From the NCBI RefSeq assembly GCF_019969685.1, contig NZ_JAHXYZ010000001.1:806001-870000 (forward strand): a stretch of 64,000 bases of DNA. Direction: 5' to 3'. The DNA is from Microbacterium sp. EST19A (lineage in GTDB: Bacteria > Actinomycetota > Actinomycetes > Actinomycetales > Microbacteriaceae). A model generated the notes under the pieces. It did no database searches. It worked only from the letters and a program-made list of their open reading frames with translations, and was not told where the DNA came from. Position numbers and translations under genes: made by a program. Each line of letters begins with the position of its first letter. Within the stretch, counting starts at the first letter, position 1. This document shows positions 1 to 8,205 of the stretch, one piece after another.

Positions 1-21
1 CAACCGAATTGCGTGAATTCT

Positions 22-38
22 GTTCACTCATACTGAAC
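22..38. promoter_or_regulatory. Inverted repeat ahead of the LysR gene
   Basis: GTTCA-N7-TGAAC lies 13 bases before the GTG start of the LysR gene. Its size and symmetry fit a LysR-type binding box, so autoregulation is likely. A divergent target gene, the usual LysR partner, would lie outside the window. Confidence 0.45.
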
Positions 39-51
39 GAACGGATCCGAC

Positions 52-960
52 GTGCTCGACGTCAATCGCCTGCGGATGCTGGTGGAGCTCTCCCGCCGCG
101 GCACCCTCTCCGCCGTCGCCGACGCCCTGTCCTACAGCAAGGCCTCGGTATCGCAGCAGCTCAGCGCGCTCGAGCGCGACGTCGGCGTCCCGCTCCTGCG
201 ACGCGTGGGGCGCGGGGTGCAGTTCACCCCGCAGGGGAACGTGCTCGTCGCCCAGGCCATCGGCATCCTCGATCAGCTCGAGCATGCCGAGGTCGCGGTC
301 GCGGAGTCGCTCACCGAGGTCACCGGAACCGTGCACATCGCCGTCTTCCAGTCCACGGCCCACTCCCTGCTGCCGCGCGCGCTCGACGCACTGAAGGAGC
401 GGCATCCGGCTCTGCGCGTGCAGGTGACCGAATCCGACCCCGAGCGGGGACTCGTCGGCGTCTCGAGCCGCGACTTCGACCTGATCCTGGCCGAGCAGTA
501 TCCGGGCCGCACCCGCCCGATCCACGCCGACCTCGACCGGGTGGTGCTGGCGCACGACGCGATCGCCCTGGCGCGGCAGCCGGGAAGCGCGAGAGAGGCG
601 GATGCCGTCGCCGCCCTGTGGTCGACCCGTGACGAGCCGTGGGTGCTCGAACCCGCCGGCACGGCGTCGCGTGCCTGGGCCGAGCAGCTGTGCCGCACCG
701 CGGGCTTCGAGCCCGACGTGCGCTTCGAGATCGCCGACCTCACCGCGCACGTGCGCCTCATCCACGCCGGGCTCGCGGTCGGACTTCTTCCCGAGCTCGT
801 GTGGGCGGGAGACACTCCGACCGTCGACCTGGCGCCGCTCCCCGACGAGCCGCGTCGCGAGATCTTCTCCTCGGCCCGGCGGGTGTCGGCGGATGCGCCA
901 TCGATCAAGGCGGTGCGACGCGCGCTGACGGACGCGGCGTCGCACAACCTGCCGGCGTGA
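52..960 (+). CDS. LysR-family transcriptional regulator
   Basis: A 302-residue LysR-type regulator, the normal family length. Residues 1-60 are the winged helix-turn-helix, with recognition region SVSQQLSALERDVGVPL. Residues about 85-295 are the periplasmic-binding-like effector domain. The GTG start gives the family-typical N-terminus MLDVNRLRML. The downstream amidohydrolase converges on it with a gap of only 25 bases, so it is not an operon partner. Its target and effector cannot be read from this window. Family assignment is firm; the regulated pathway is unknown. Confidence 0.93.
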   Translation: MLDVNRLRMLVELSRRGTLSAVADALSYSKASVSQQLSALERDVGVPLLRRVGRGVQFTPQGNVLVAQAIGILDQLEHAEVAVAESLTEVTGTVHIAVFQSTAHSLLPRALDALKERHPALRVQVTESDPERGLVGVSSRDFDLILAEQYPGRTRPIHADLDRVVLAHDAIALARQPGSAREADAVAALWSTRDEPWVLEPAGTASRAWAEQLCRTAGFEPDVRFEIADLTAHVRLIHAGLAVGLLPELVWAGDTPTVDLAPLPDEPRREIFSSARRVSADAPSIKAVRRALTDAASHNLPA

Positions 961-985
961 CGCGAACCCTGATCTCGAGCCGCGG

Positions 986-2695
986 TCAGTGCGCGTGCAC
1001 GTGCTTCTCACCGGTCCCCGCGGCGACGGGATCCTCCGCGCGGACAGCGGTCGGCGAAGCGAGCCCTCCCGCAGAATGAGCGATCCGCCCCCCGACCATC
1101 GTGACCTCGGCGTGCTGATCGAGCAGCCCGGCGGGGTCGTCCTCGTGCCGGTACAAGTCGTCCGACCACAGCACGAGGTCCGCGAGCATTCCGCGCCGTA
1201 CCCTCCCCCGATCGCCCTCGGCGTGCCAGGCCCGCGCTCCGTGCACGGTGTACGCCTCCAGCGACCGATCGATGCCGACCCGCTCCTGCGTGGTCCACGC
1301 ATCGCCGCCGTCCAGTCCCGCCCGCGTCGCGGCCGAGTACAACCCGACCAGCGGATCCATCTCGCCCACCTGCCAGTCGCTGGAGAAGGCGACCGTGGCG
1401 CCGCTGTCGAGCAGGCTGCGGAACCGCCAGGCCCTGTCCCAGCGATCCTCGCCGACGTTCTCCATCCAGGTGCCGGCGACGAGATCCGGTGAGCAGTGCC
1501 GCGGCTGCATGGCCGCGGTGACCCCGAGCGCACGGAACCGCGGCAGATCGTCGGGATGCAGGCACTCGACGTGCACGACGCCATGACGGCGGTCCTTCGT
1601 GCCGTTGCGCCGGGCGGCCTGCTCGATCGCGTCGAGCGCGAGACGGATACCGGCATCCCCGGTCGCGTGCGTGTGCGTCTGGAATCCGAGTCGGTCGAGT
1701 TCGCTGATCACCTCGACGAGCTCGCGACCCGGATAGCTCGGCCTGCCGCGCACGCCGGGACGGTTCGCGTAGTCGTCGAGCATCAGCGCGGTGTGCGGCT
1801 CGATGACGTCGTCGGCGTAGAGCTTCAGAGGCCCCAGGCGCAGCAGTCCTGCCGCATCGGCGTCCGCCTCGGCGTCCTGCACCGCGTGGAGCAGTCGCTG
1901 ACGGAAGTCCCCGTCGGCCCCGACCGGGTGGAACAGTGCCGTGATCACCCGGGACGACAGCTCTCCTGCGGCAAGCGCACGCTGGAACAAGCCGAGCTCG
2001 GCGAGGGGAACCTGCGGCTCGACCGCGGTGGTGATGCCGCTCGCGGTCGCCATGCGCATGCTGGAGAGGAGCTTGCGGTAGCGGCGCTCCGGCGAGTACA
2101 TCGGAATGTCGCGCTGCAGCTCGGCGAGCCCGGCCGTCGTCATCGCGCTGGTGTAGAAGTCGGTGACCCAACCGGTGGGCTCGCCGCGGCGCTCATCGCG
2201 TTCCGGCCGCCCCCAGGCGATGTCCACTCCGGCGGCGATGCCGAGGATGCGGAGCGCTGCCCCGTTCAACCAGACCGAGTGCTGGTCGTAGGTGGTGACG
2301 AACACGGGGCGATCGGTGAGGCCGTCGAGATCGGCGGCGTTCGGACGACGCCCCTCGACGATCGAGTACACGGCGTTCTCGGCGCAGATCCAGATGAGAT
2401 CGGGGCGTCGGGCGGCGAAGTCCGCGATGCGCGAACGCACCTCTGCGAGAGTCGTCGCCCCCTCCAGCGACACCGCATCCTCGTCGAAGCCGAGGAGGAG
2501 GTGGTTGTGGCTGTCGATGATGCCCGGTGTGAGCAGCCGCCCGTCGGCTTCGATGGTGCGGCGAGCCGTGGGGGCGTCGGATGCCGGTCCCACGTAGGCG
2601 ATGCGATCGCCGTCGATGCCGACGGTCTCGGCCCAGGGCTGCGCGGGGTCGAATGTGCGCACGCGCGCACCCGTGATCAGGGTGTCGATGGTCAT
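986..2695 (-). CDS. YtcJ-type metal-dependent amidohydrolase
   Basis: A 569-residue amidohydrolase of the amidohydrolase_3 / YtcJ group. The metal-binding HxH pair is His63/His65 in GIIDSHNHLLLGF. Later family motifs are FQTHTHATGDAGI, HVECLHPDD and FSSDWQVGEMDP. The ATG was chosen because it overlaps the stop of the upstream permease as ATGA and because family similarity begins at MTIDTLITGARV; a longer in-frame reading runs into permease coding sequence. With the permease it forms a two-gene operon facing the TetR gene, so the pair probably imports and hydrolyses one compound. The substrate is not evident. The C-terminus is His-rich (KHVHAH). Confidence 0.88.
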   Translation of the reverse strand: MTIDTLITGARVRTFDPAQPWAETVGIDGDRIAYVGPASDAPTARRTIEADGRLLTPGIIDSHNHLLLGFDEDAVSLEGATTLAEVRSRIADFAARRPDLIWICAENAVYSIVEGRRPNAADLDGLTDRPVFVTTYDQHSVWLNGAALRILGIAAGVDIAWGRPERDERRGEPTGWVTDFYTSAMTTAGLAELQRDIPMYSPERRYRKLLSSMRMATASGITTAVEPQVPLAELGLFQRALAAGELSSRVITALFHPVGADGDFRQRLLHAVQDAEADADAAGLLRLGPLKLYADDVIEPHTALMLDDYANRPGVRGRPSYPGRELVEVISELDRLGFQTHTHATGDAGIRLALDAIEQAARRNGTKDRRHGVVHVECLHPDDLPRFRALGVTAAMQPRHCSPDLVAGTWMENVGEDRWDRAWRFRSLLDSGATVAFSSDWQVGEMDPLVGLYSAATRAGLDGGDAWTTQERVGIDRSLEAYTVHGARAWHAEGDRGRVRRGMLADLVLWSDDLYRHEDDPAGLLDQHAEVTMVGGRIAHSAGGLASPTAVRAEDPVAAGTGEKHVHAH

Positions 2696-4164
2696 GCCGG
2701 GTGCTCCTCGATGGTGTGATCTGAAGGCATGTCGGAGGACGCGTCCGCCTCGAGCAGGTGGATGGCGCCGGGGTGTGCGCGCAGGTACAGGGCGTAGTAG
2801 AGGAATCCCGCAGCGACGATGCCGGCGGCGATCCCGAGGCTCAGCCACTGCGCCGGGTCGAGGATGCCGATGATGAAGATCGTGGCGATCGCCGCGAGGG
2901 CGACGACGGGCGGCACGGGCCAGAGCGGCATGCGATAGGTGTCGGGAACGGCATCCTGCTGCCGCCGCACCACGAGGGCGGCGAGAGCGATGAACCCGTA
3001 GGAGAACGCGAGGGTCGAGCCGGTCGCGTTGAGCAGCACGTCGAACGGCACGAAGCATCCGATCAGCGCGATGACACCCATCGTGATCGTCGCCGCCACC
3101 GGCATCCGGGTGCGCGGAGAGACGCGGGCGAGCGGGCGGGCGAGCACGGCGGGCAGAGCCTGATCGCGAGCCGCCGCGAACAGCAGACGACCTGCCTGCA
3201 GGGCGATCGCGATGATCGCGTTGATGATGGCGAGCGCGATCGCGATCAGGATGATCGTCGACACCGTGTCACCGCTGCGCGCCGAGAGGAACGACTCCAC
3301 CGGCAGGTCGGCGCCGAAGAGGTCTTCCAGGGAGTCGGCGCCGAGCAGGATGGCCGTGAGCGGGATGATCTCGGCGAGCACGGTGATCGCCGCGCTCCAC
3401 AGCAGCGCCTTGGCGATCGTTCGGCGGGCATCCCTCGTCTCCTCGGCGAAGTAGATGGCGCCCCCGTAGCCGTTGTAGGCGAAGATGCCCTGCGTGACGG
3501 CGAGCACGAGACCCGCGATCCCCAGCGGAGCGAGGCCGCCGGCGGCATCCAGCGCCTGTGGATCGAACAGGTCGGTGATCGGGCGTTCGATCTGGATGAC
3601 GCCGAGGACCGAGAGATAGACGAGCGCCGCCATCTCGATGAAGAGGAAGGCTCCGGTCACCCACGCGTTGGTGCGGATGTTGAAGCACGCGGTGATCGTG
3701 GCGAGCACGATGACGATGACGGCCGTCCAGAGCGGGTCGAGCCCGGCGATCGCGACACCCAGGTAGTCGGCGACGCCGAGGGCGAAGATCGCGATGATCA
3801 GCGGCAGCGTGATGAGGCTGATGAAGAACACCGCAGCTCCCGGCGCCGGTCCCAGCACACGGCTCACCAGGGTGTAGTCGCCGCCGGCGAGCGGATGCCG
3901 CGATCCGAGCTCGGCGTAGCAGAACGCGATGAGCAGGCTGATGACGCCGGCGAGGATGAAGCCCCAGAAGACGCCGGTGCCGTACCCGGCGAACGCGGCG
4001 CCGCCGAGGATGAAGACGCTCGACGCCGGAGAGATGCCGGAGAGCGTGATGAGCACGTTGCCGCCGACGCCGAGCGAGCGCGAGAGCTGACCGCCGTGGG
4101 TGGTCGTGGCTGCGGTGTCGAGCGCGGGCGCCGGGGCGCTCGAGGGCGGAATCGGGTGGGACAT
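2692..4164 (-). CDS. APC-superfamily permease
   Basis: A 490-residue integral membrane transporter of the amino acid-polyamine-organocation superfamily with about 12 hydrophobic segments. The N-terminal signature LGVGGNVLITLSGISPASS and the segment YAELGSRHPLAGGDYTLVSR match amino acid and amine permeases. The ATG at 4164 follows a purine-rich stretch (GAAGAGAGTCC); the 26-codon upstream extension would cross the TetR operator and is rejected. It is the first gene of an operon with the amidohydrolase. The palindrome at 4201-4226 sits over its promoter, so TetR repression is likely. The substrate is probably an amine or amino acid derivative. Confidence 0.88.
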   Translation of the reverse strand: MSHPIPPSSAPAPALDTAATTTHGGQLSRSLGVGGNVLITLSGISPASSVFILGGAAFAGYGTGVFWGFILAGVISLLIAFCYAELGSRHPLAGGDYTLVSRVLGPAPGAAVFFISLITLPLIIAIFALGVADYLGVAIAGLDPLWTAVIVIVLATITACFNIRTNAWVTGAFLFIEMAALVYLSVLGVIQIERPITDLFDPQALDAAGGLAPLGIAGLVLAVTQGIFAYNGYGGAIYFAEETRDARRTIAKALLWSAAITVLAEIIPLTAILLGADSLEDLFGADLPVESFLSARSGDTVSTIILIAIALAIINAIIAIALQAGRLLFAAARDQALPAVLARPLARVSPRTRMPVAATITMGVIALIGCFVPFDVLLNATGSTLAFSYGFIALAALVVRRQQDAVPDTYRMPLWPVPPVVALAAIATIFIIGILDPAQWLSLGIAAGIVAAGFLYYALYLRAHPGAIHLLEADASSDMPSDHTIEEHPA

Positions 4165-4200
4165 CGTCGGGACTCTCTTCGTCGTGATCCGAGGCGAGGA

Positions 4201-4226
4201 ATTCTTTGACTCCAACGTCAAAGAAT
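4201..4226. promoter_or_regulatory. Perfect palindromic TetR operator candidate
   Basis: ATTCTTTGAC-TCCAAC-GTCAAAGAAT is a perfect 10-bp inverted repeat with a 6-base spacer, in the 100-base gap between the divergent permease and TetR genes. A second half-like site, GTCAAGGAAT (9 of 10 matches), covers the TetR start at 4257-4266. This arrangement suits control of both promoters. Confidence 0.8.
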
Positions 4227-4264
4227 CACCCGAGTGTGACACGGCCCTCGGGTAGTGTCAAGGA

Positions 4265-4876
4265 ATGGCGCGACCACGACGGCAGGAAGAGCGACGCGCG
4301 GCACTCATCGAGGCGACGTACGCGGCGGGCAAGGAACACGGCCTGCGCTCGCTCTCGCTCACCGATGTCGCCGCCACAGCCGGCCTCACCCGCGGCGCCA
4401 TCCTCTATTACTACGAGGACCTCGACGCCCTCCTGGTCGAAGCGCACGCCGCTGGCATCCAGCGGTTCTGCGACGAACGCGATGCGGCTCTCGCCGCTCT
4501 CGCCGACCCGCGGGAGCAGCTCGCCGCCGCGATCGACGCCGGACTCCCCGACGGCCCGGATGACGCGCTGATGAGCCTGCTCTACGAGTTCGACGTGCTC
4601 GCCGGCAACTCCTCGCTGCACGACGAGCTCGTCCAGAAGCTCTACCTCCGTCAGCTCGCGACGTACCGCGGCGTGATATCCGCCGGTCGCGAGAGCGGTG
4701 TCTTCGCGCCGGCGCTCGACGACGAGCAGCTCGCGATGACCATGGTCGCTCTCGAAGACGCCTACGGGCTGCACATCGTCGCCGGCAACGCCCTGATGAA
4801 TGTGCCGAAGGCGGCCGCGGCGATGCGCGCCGTGGCGGAGAAGCTCGGGTGCCCCTCGACGATCTTCCAGGGTTGA
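4265..4876 (+). CDS. TetR-family transcriptional regulator
   Basis: A 203-residue TetR regulator. Residues 8-55 hold the helix-turn-helix (DVAATAGLTRGAILYYYEDLD); the remainder is an all-helical ligand domain. The ATG lies 6 bases after TAGTGT (4253-4258), the spacing expected of a leaderless transcript. It is divergent from the permease-amidohydrolase operon and separated from it by a perfect palindrome, so it probably represses that operon and itself. The ligand is presumably the permease substrate or its hydrolysis product, which is an inference from layout. Confidence 0.92.
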   Translation: MARPRRQEERRAALIEATYAAGKEHGLRSLSLTDVAATAGLTRGAILYYYEDLDALLVEAHAAGIQRFCDERDAALAALADPREQLAAAIDAGLPDGPDDALMSLLYEFDVLAGNSSLHDELVQKLYLRQLATYRGVISAGRESGVFAPALDDEQLAMTMVALEDAYGLHIVAGNALMNVPKAAAAMRAVAEKLGCPSTIFQG

Positions 4877-4888
4877 GGAATATACATG

Positions 4889-4900
4889 CACATGCATGTG
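4889..4900. promoter_or_regulatory. 12-bp perfect palindrome before the nitroreductase
   Basis: CACATGCATGTG lies in the gap between the TetR stop and the nitroreductase start, about 60 bases before the latter. It may be an operator in the nitroreductase promoter. No regulator can be assigned. Confidence 0.35.
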
Positions 4901-4959
4901 TTCTGCTCCCTGTAAGCCGGACGACGGGGTCCGATCGACTCCTTTCGAAAGGCATCACC

Positions 4960-5547
4960 GTGAGCACCTCCGTCATCGATCGCACCGCACCGACCGAGCA
5001 CCCCGTCCTCGACGTGCTGGCCGCACGCTGGAGCCCCCGCGCCTACGACACGCAGAACGCGATCGACGAGGCCAAGCTCGCCACCGCGCTCGAAGCCGCC
5101 CGCTGGAGCCCCTCCGCCAACAACACCCAGCCGTGGCGCTTCATCGTCGCCCGCCGCGGCACCGCGCTGCACGCGCAGGTCGTGAACGCGCTGATGGGCT
5201 TCAACCAGGCGTGGGCGGGCAACGCCGCCGTGCTGGTCGTCGCGATCGCCGAGACGGCCACCGCCGACGGCACGCCGATCACCCACGCGGTCTACGACCT
5301 CGGCCAGGCCGTCGCGCACTTCTCGGTGCAGGCGCACCACGACGGTCTCGTCGTGCACCAGATGAGCGGCTTCGACCCCGAGACCGTGCGCGAGTTCGCC
5401 GACCTCGAGGCCCGCTTCGTGCCGATGACCGTCATCGCCGTCGGCGAGTTCGGCGACGTCGAGAGCCTTCCCGAGGTGCTGCAGCAGCGCGAGGTCGCCC
5501 CGCGCGTGCGCCGCCCGATCGACGAGACGGTCATCCTCAGCGCCTGA
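4960..5547 (+). CDS. Nitroreductase-family protein
   Basis: A 195-residue FMN-dependent nitroreductase-like oxidoreductase. The FMN-binding N-terminal motif RWSPRAYD, then ARWSPSANNTQPWRFIVA, is typical; VYDLGQAVAHFSVQAHHDGL is the middle motif. The GTG at 4960 was chosen because a GAAAGG Shine-Dalgarno lies just upstream and similarity begins at STSVIDRTAPTEH; a 37-codon extension would cross the palindrome at 4889-4900 and the TetR end. It would reduce nitro, quinone or enone compounds with NAD(P)H; the physiological substrate is unknown. Confidence 0.88.
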   Translation: MSTSVIDRTAPTEHPVLDVLAARWSPRAYDTQNAIDEAKLATALEAARWSPSANNTQPWRFIVARRGTALHAQVVNALMGFNQAWAGNAAVLVVAIAETATADGTPITHAVYDLGQAVAHFSVQAHHDGLVVHQMSGFDPETVREFADLEARFVPMTVIAVGEFGDVESLPEVLQQREVAPRVRRPIDETVILSA

Positions 5548-5613
5548 GCGCGCTCGTCACGACGTCGCAGCGGCGAGCACAGCCTCCGCGCACACGCCGC
5601 GGCATCCGTCCTG

Positions 5614-5629
5614 CCCGCTGATCAGCGGG
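5614..5629. repeat. 16-bp perfect palindrome over the GntR stop codon
   Basis: CCCGCTGATCAGCGGG is fully self-complementary and contains the GntR stop codon. It lies between convergent nitroreductase and GntR genes. It could stall or terminate transcription from either side, though it has no loop and no T-run. Confidence 0.4.
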
Positions 5630-6356
5630 TGAGGGCGCGGCGACGGGCGGCGTCGAGCAGCTCCAGGTCGATCTCGACGTGGTGCTGCGCGATCCGCCCG
5701 GCATCGTCCACGCGACCGTCGACGATCGCCGCGACGAGCTCCCGGTGCTCGCGTCCGGCGCGCTCCTCCATCGCCGGACGGCTTGCAGAGTCGCCCCACG
5801 GGTGGGCGGGCGCGATGATCGTGAACCGACGCTCGTGGTCGAGCACGATCGCCGAGAGCGTCTCATTGTGCGCGGCGGAGATGATCGCCAGATGCAGGAT
5901 GCTGTCGGCATGCTGGCGGGCGGCGCCGCTCTCCGCCTGCCGGAAGTCATCGAGGCAGCTCTCGAGGCGCTCGATGTCGTCGTCGGTGCGGTTGCTCGCG
6001 GCGAGACGAGCGACCGCGCCGTGAAGGTGCGTCCCGGCGACCGCGGCGTCGACGAGCTGCGGCCACTGCTCTTCGAACCACCGCGCGACCGCGGCCACTT
6101 CCGAGGTCGGCCACTCCTCGCGCACGAAGGAGCCACCGGCTCGGCCGCGCTGCTTCTCCAGGATCCCCCGGCTGACCAGGCGATCCAGGGCGGCTCGCGT
6201 CGTGGTGCGGCCGATGCCGAGGGAGCGAGCGAGGTCGCGCTCGGCCGGTAGACGTGTTCCCGGGAGGAACTCGCCGATCGCCACGGCGGTGATCAGTCGG
6301 TCGGTGATGCGATCGATCAGCGTGCCGTCGGATGCACTCTCGTCGTTCTCCGTCAT
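5622..6356 (-). CDS. GntR/FadR-family transcriptional regulator
   Basis: A 244-residue GntR regulator of the FadR (FCD) subgroup. Residues about 12-80 are the winged helix domain (LPAERDLARSLGIGRTTTR); residues about 95-230 are the all-helical FCD ligand domain with conserved-looking His residues in ILHLAII and AQHHVEID. The ATG has no competing upstream start. It faces the peptidase-permease-formamidase group across a short gap containing an AAATGGT inverted repeat, so it probably controls those genes. FCD ligands are usually small carboxylates or amino acid derivatives. Confidence 0.9.
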   Translation of the reverse strand: MTENDESASDGTLIDRITDRLITAVAIGEFLPGTRLPAERDLARSLGIGRTTTRAALDRLVSRGILEKQRGRAGGSFVREEWPTSEVAAVARWFEEQWPQLVDAAVAGTHLHGAVARLAASNRTDDDIERLESCLDDFRQAESGAARQHADSILHLAIISAAHNETLSAIVLDHERRFTIIAPAHPWGDSASRPAMEERAGREHRELVAAIVDGRVDDAGRIAQHHVEIDLELLDAARRRALTR

Positions 6357-6393
6357 GTCCCTCCCCGTGTTACGTCAACGTTAACTTGCCGAC

Positions 6394-6417
6394 AAATGGT
6401 TTACTCGCGGACCATTT
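6394..6417. promoter_or_regulatory. GntR operator candidate
   Basis: AAATGGT and ACCATTT form an inverted repeat with a 10-base spacer in the gap between the divergent GntR gene and the iminopeptidase start. This is where a repressor of both genes would be expected to bind. Confidence 0.5.
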
Positions 6418-6428
6418 ATGGCCAACAT

Positions 6429-6875
6429 ATGTTCATGCGCGTTCACGAGTCCACCGTTCCGTTCCACGACGGCTTCACCTGGTTCCGGGTCACGACGCCG
6501 GATGAACCCCGCGACCTCGCTCCCGTCTTCGTGCTGCACGGCGGTCCCGGCATGGCGCACGACTACGTCCAGAACATCGCCCACCTGGCCGACCACACCG
6601 GCCGAACGGTCATCCACTACGACCAGATCGGCTGCGGGCGCAGCTCCCACCACCCGGAGGCGCCTGCCGAGCGCTGGACTCCTGTCTACTTCGACGAGGA
6701 GTTCCACTCCCTGCGCGCACATCTCGGCATCGACGCCTATCACGTGCTCGGGCAGTCCTGGGGCGGCATGCTCGGCGCCGAGCTCGCCGTGCGACGACCC
6801 GACGGCCTTCTCGGGCTGATGATCTGCAACTCCCCCGCATCGATGCCGCTGTGGGTGAGCGAGGCGGCGAAGCTC
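6429..6875 (+). pseudogene. Proline iminopeptidase-type hydrolase, C-terminal half deleted
   Basis: The first about 149 residues encode an alpha/beta hydrolase of the proline iminopeptidase family. The oxyanion motif HGGPGM is at about 37-42, YDQIGCGRS follows, and the nucleophile elbow GQSWGG (Ser about 110) is intact. Similarity stops abruptly after SPASMPLWVSEAAKL near 6875. The same frame stays open to 8159, but the rest is a shadow of the permease, so the Asp and His of the catalytic triad are missing. Full-length relatives have about 300 residues. The start could be the ATG at 6396, 6429 or 6435; 6396 lies in the operator candidate. Either a deletion or an assembly join explains the junction. 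Confidence 0.75.
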
Positions 6876-6891
6876 GACCTTCGACCTCGTC

Positions 6892-8205
6892 GTGTACGGC
6901 CTGGTCTTCATGGTGCCCATCGCACCCTGGGCGATCTTCGGGGTCGTGTTCAACGAGTCGAAGGGGATGGTCCCGCTCGTCTACCTCGTGGGTCTCGTGG
7001 CGATGATCTTCACCGCGCTCGGGTATGCGCAGATGGCGAAGTCCTTCCCCCTGGCCGGCTCGGTGTTCTCGTACGTCGGTCGCGGCACCCACCCGATCGC
7101 CGGCTTCTTCGCCGGCTGGGCGATCCTCCTGGATTACCTGCTCGTACCGACGCTGCTCTACGTCTTCGCCGCCTCGTCGATGCGCGGGATCTTCCCCGAC
7201 AGCCCCGAATGGCTGTGGGCGATCCTGTGCGTCGCGGTCAACACGATCATCAACGTGCTCGGCATCGGCTCGATCAAGGTCGCGAACCGCGTCTTCCTCG
7301 CCATCGAGCTCGTCTTCGTCGCGATCTTCGTCATCATCGCCGTCTCCGCCCTCACCGGGCAGACGATCGAGGGCTCCTCGTTCTCGCTCGCGCAGCTCTG
7401 GGATCCCGCGAAGGTCGACCCGGCCCTGATCGCCGCCGCGCTCTCGATCGCCGTGCTGAGCTTCCTCGGCTTCGACGGCATCTCGACCCTCTCCGAAGAG
7501 ACCACGGGCAAGAAGAACCCGGCCGGCCGTGCCATGATCATCGCGCTGTTCATCGTCGCGACGCTCTTCATCCTGCAGACCTGGCTCGCGAGCGCCCTCG
7601 CGGCGGGCACCGTCTCGTTCCCCGACGACGAGGTCAACAACGCGTTCTTCTCGATCGTCGCGCAGGCCGCCGGCAGCGGCTGGGCGACTGCCTTCCTCGC
7701 GGTCAACGTCATCGCCGTCGGCATCGCGAACGCGATCGCCGCACAGGCAGCCACCTCGCGCCTGCTGTACTCCATGAGCCGGGACCGGCGCCTGCCGGCC
7801 TTCTTCTCGAAGATCAACGCCCGCCAGGTGCCGGTCTACGCGATCCTCTTCGTGAGCGCGCTGAGCACCGTGCTCGTGCTGTTCTTCGTGGGTCAGATCG
7901 ACCTGATCTCGTCGCTGGTGAACTTCGGCGCCCTGTTCGGGTTCCTGCTGCTGCACGTCGCCGTCTTCTGGCACTACATCGTGCGCCAGCGCTCCCGGAA
8001 CTGGCTGCTGCACCTCGTCGTGCCGCTGTGCGGATTCCTCATCATCGGCTTCGTGCTGATCAACGCCTCCGTCCTGGCCAAGATCGGCGGAGTAGTCTGG
8101 CTCGCGGTCGGGGTCATCGTGTTCGTCATCTTCCGCATCCGCAACGGCGCGAACCCTGAACTGCTCTCGGAGCACGCCGCCACGAGCGAAGGGGAGTCCG
8201 AGTGA
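6892..8205 (+). CDS. APC-superfamily permease lacking its N-terminal end
   Basis: A 437-residue amino acid permease of the APC superfamily with about 12 hydrophobic segments. The frame is already family-like before the GTG at 6892 (FDLVVYGLVFMVPIAPWAIFG) and is open from 6859, but no start codon and no N-terminal tail are present there. The normal first 15-30 residues seem lost in the junction with the truncated peptidase, one frame apart. The GTG is the first usable start and has no clear ribosome binding site. The gene ends in a GTGA overlap with the formamidase. Whether a working protein is made is doubtful. Confidence 0.75.
   Translation: MYGLVFMVPIAPWAIFGVVFNESKGMVPLVYLVGLVAMIFTALGYAQMAKSFPLAGSVFSYVGRGTHPIAGFFAGWAILLDYLLVPTLLYVFAASSMRGIFPDSPEWLWAILCVAVNTIINVLGIGSIKVANRVFLAIELVFVAIFVIIAVSALTGQTIEGSSFSLAQLWDPAKVDPALIAAALSIAVLSFLGFDGISTLSEETTGKKNPAGRAMIIALFIVATLFILQTWLASALAAGTVSFPDDEVNNAFFSIVAQAAGSGWATAFLAVNVIAVGIANAIAAQAATSRLLYSMSRDRRLPAFFSKINARQVPVYAILFVSALSTVLVLFFVGQIDLISSLVNFGALFGFLLLHVAVFWHYIVRQRSRNWLLHLVVPLCGFLIIGFVLINASVLAKIGGVVWLAVGVIVFVIFRIRNGANPELLSEHAATSEGESE

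Noticed and set aside
28..1656. 542-codon open frame on the minus strand over the LysR gene
   Set aside because: It is a high-GC shadow of the LysR and amidohydrolase genes, with Arg-rich, motif-free protein.
2758..4209. 483-codon open frame opposite the permease
   Set aside because: The product is an Arg/Asp/Glu-rich antisense reading of a membrane protein gene and has no family features.
6396..8159. 587-residue apparent fusion of iminopeptidase to a long tail
   Set aside because: After about residue 160 the product is Arg-rich and corresponds to the permease in the wrong frame, so it is not a real fusion protein.
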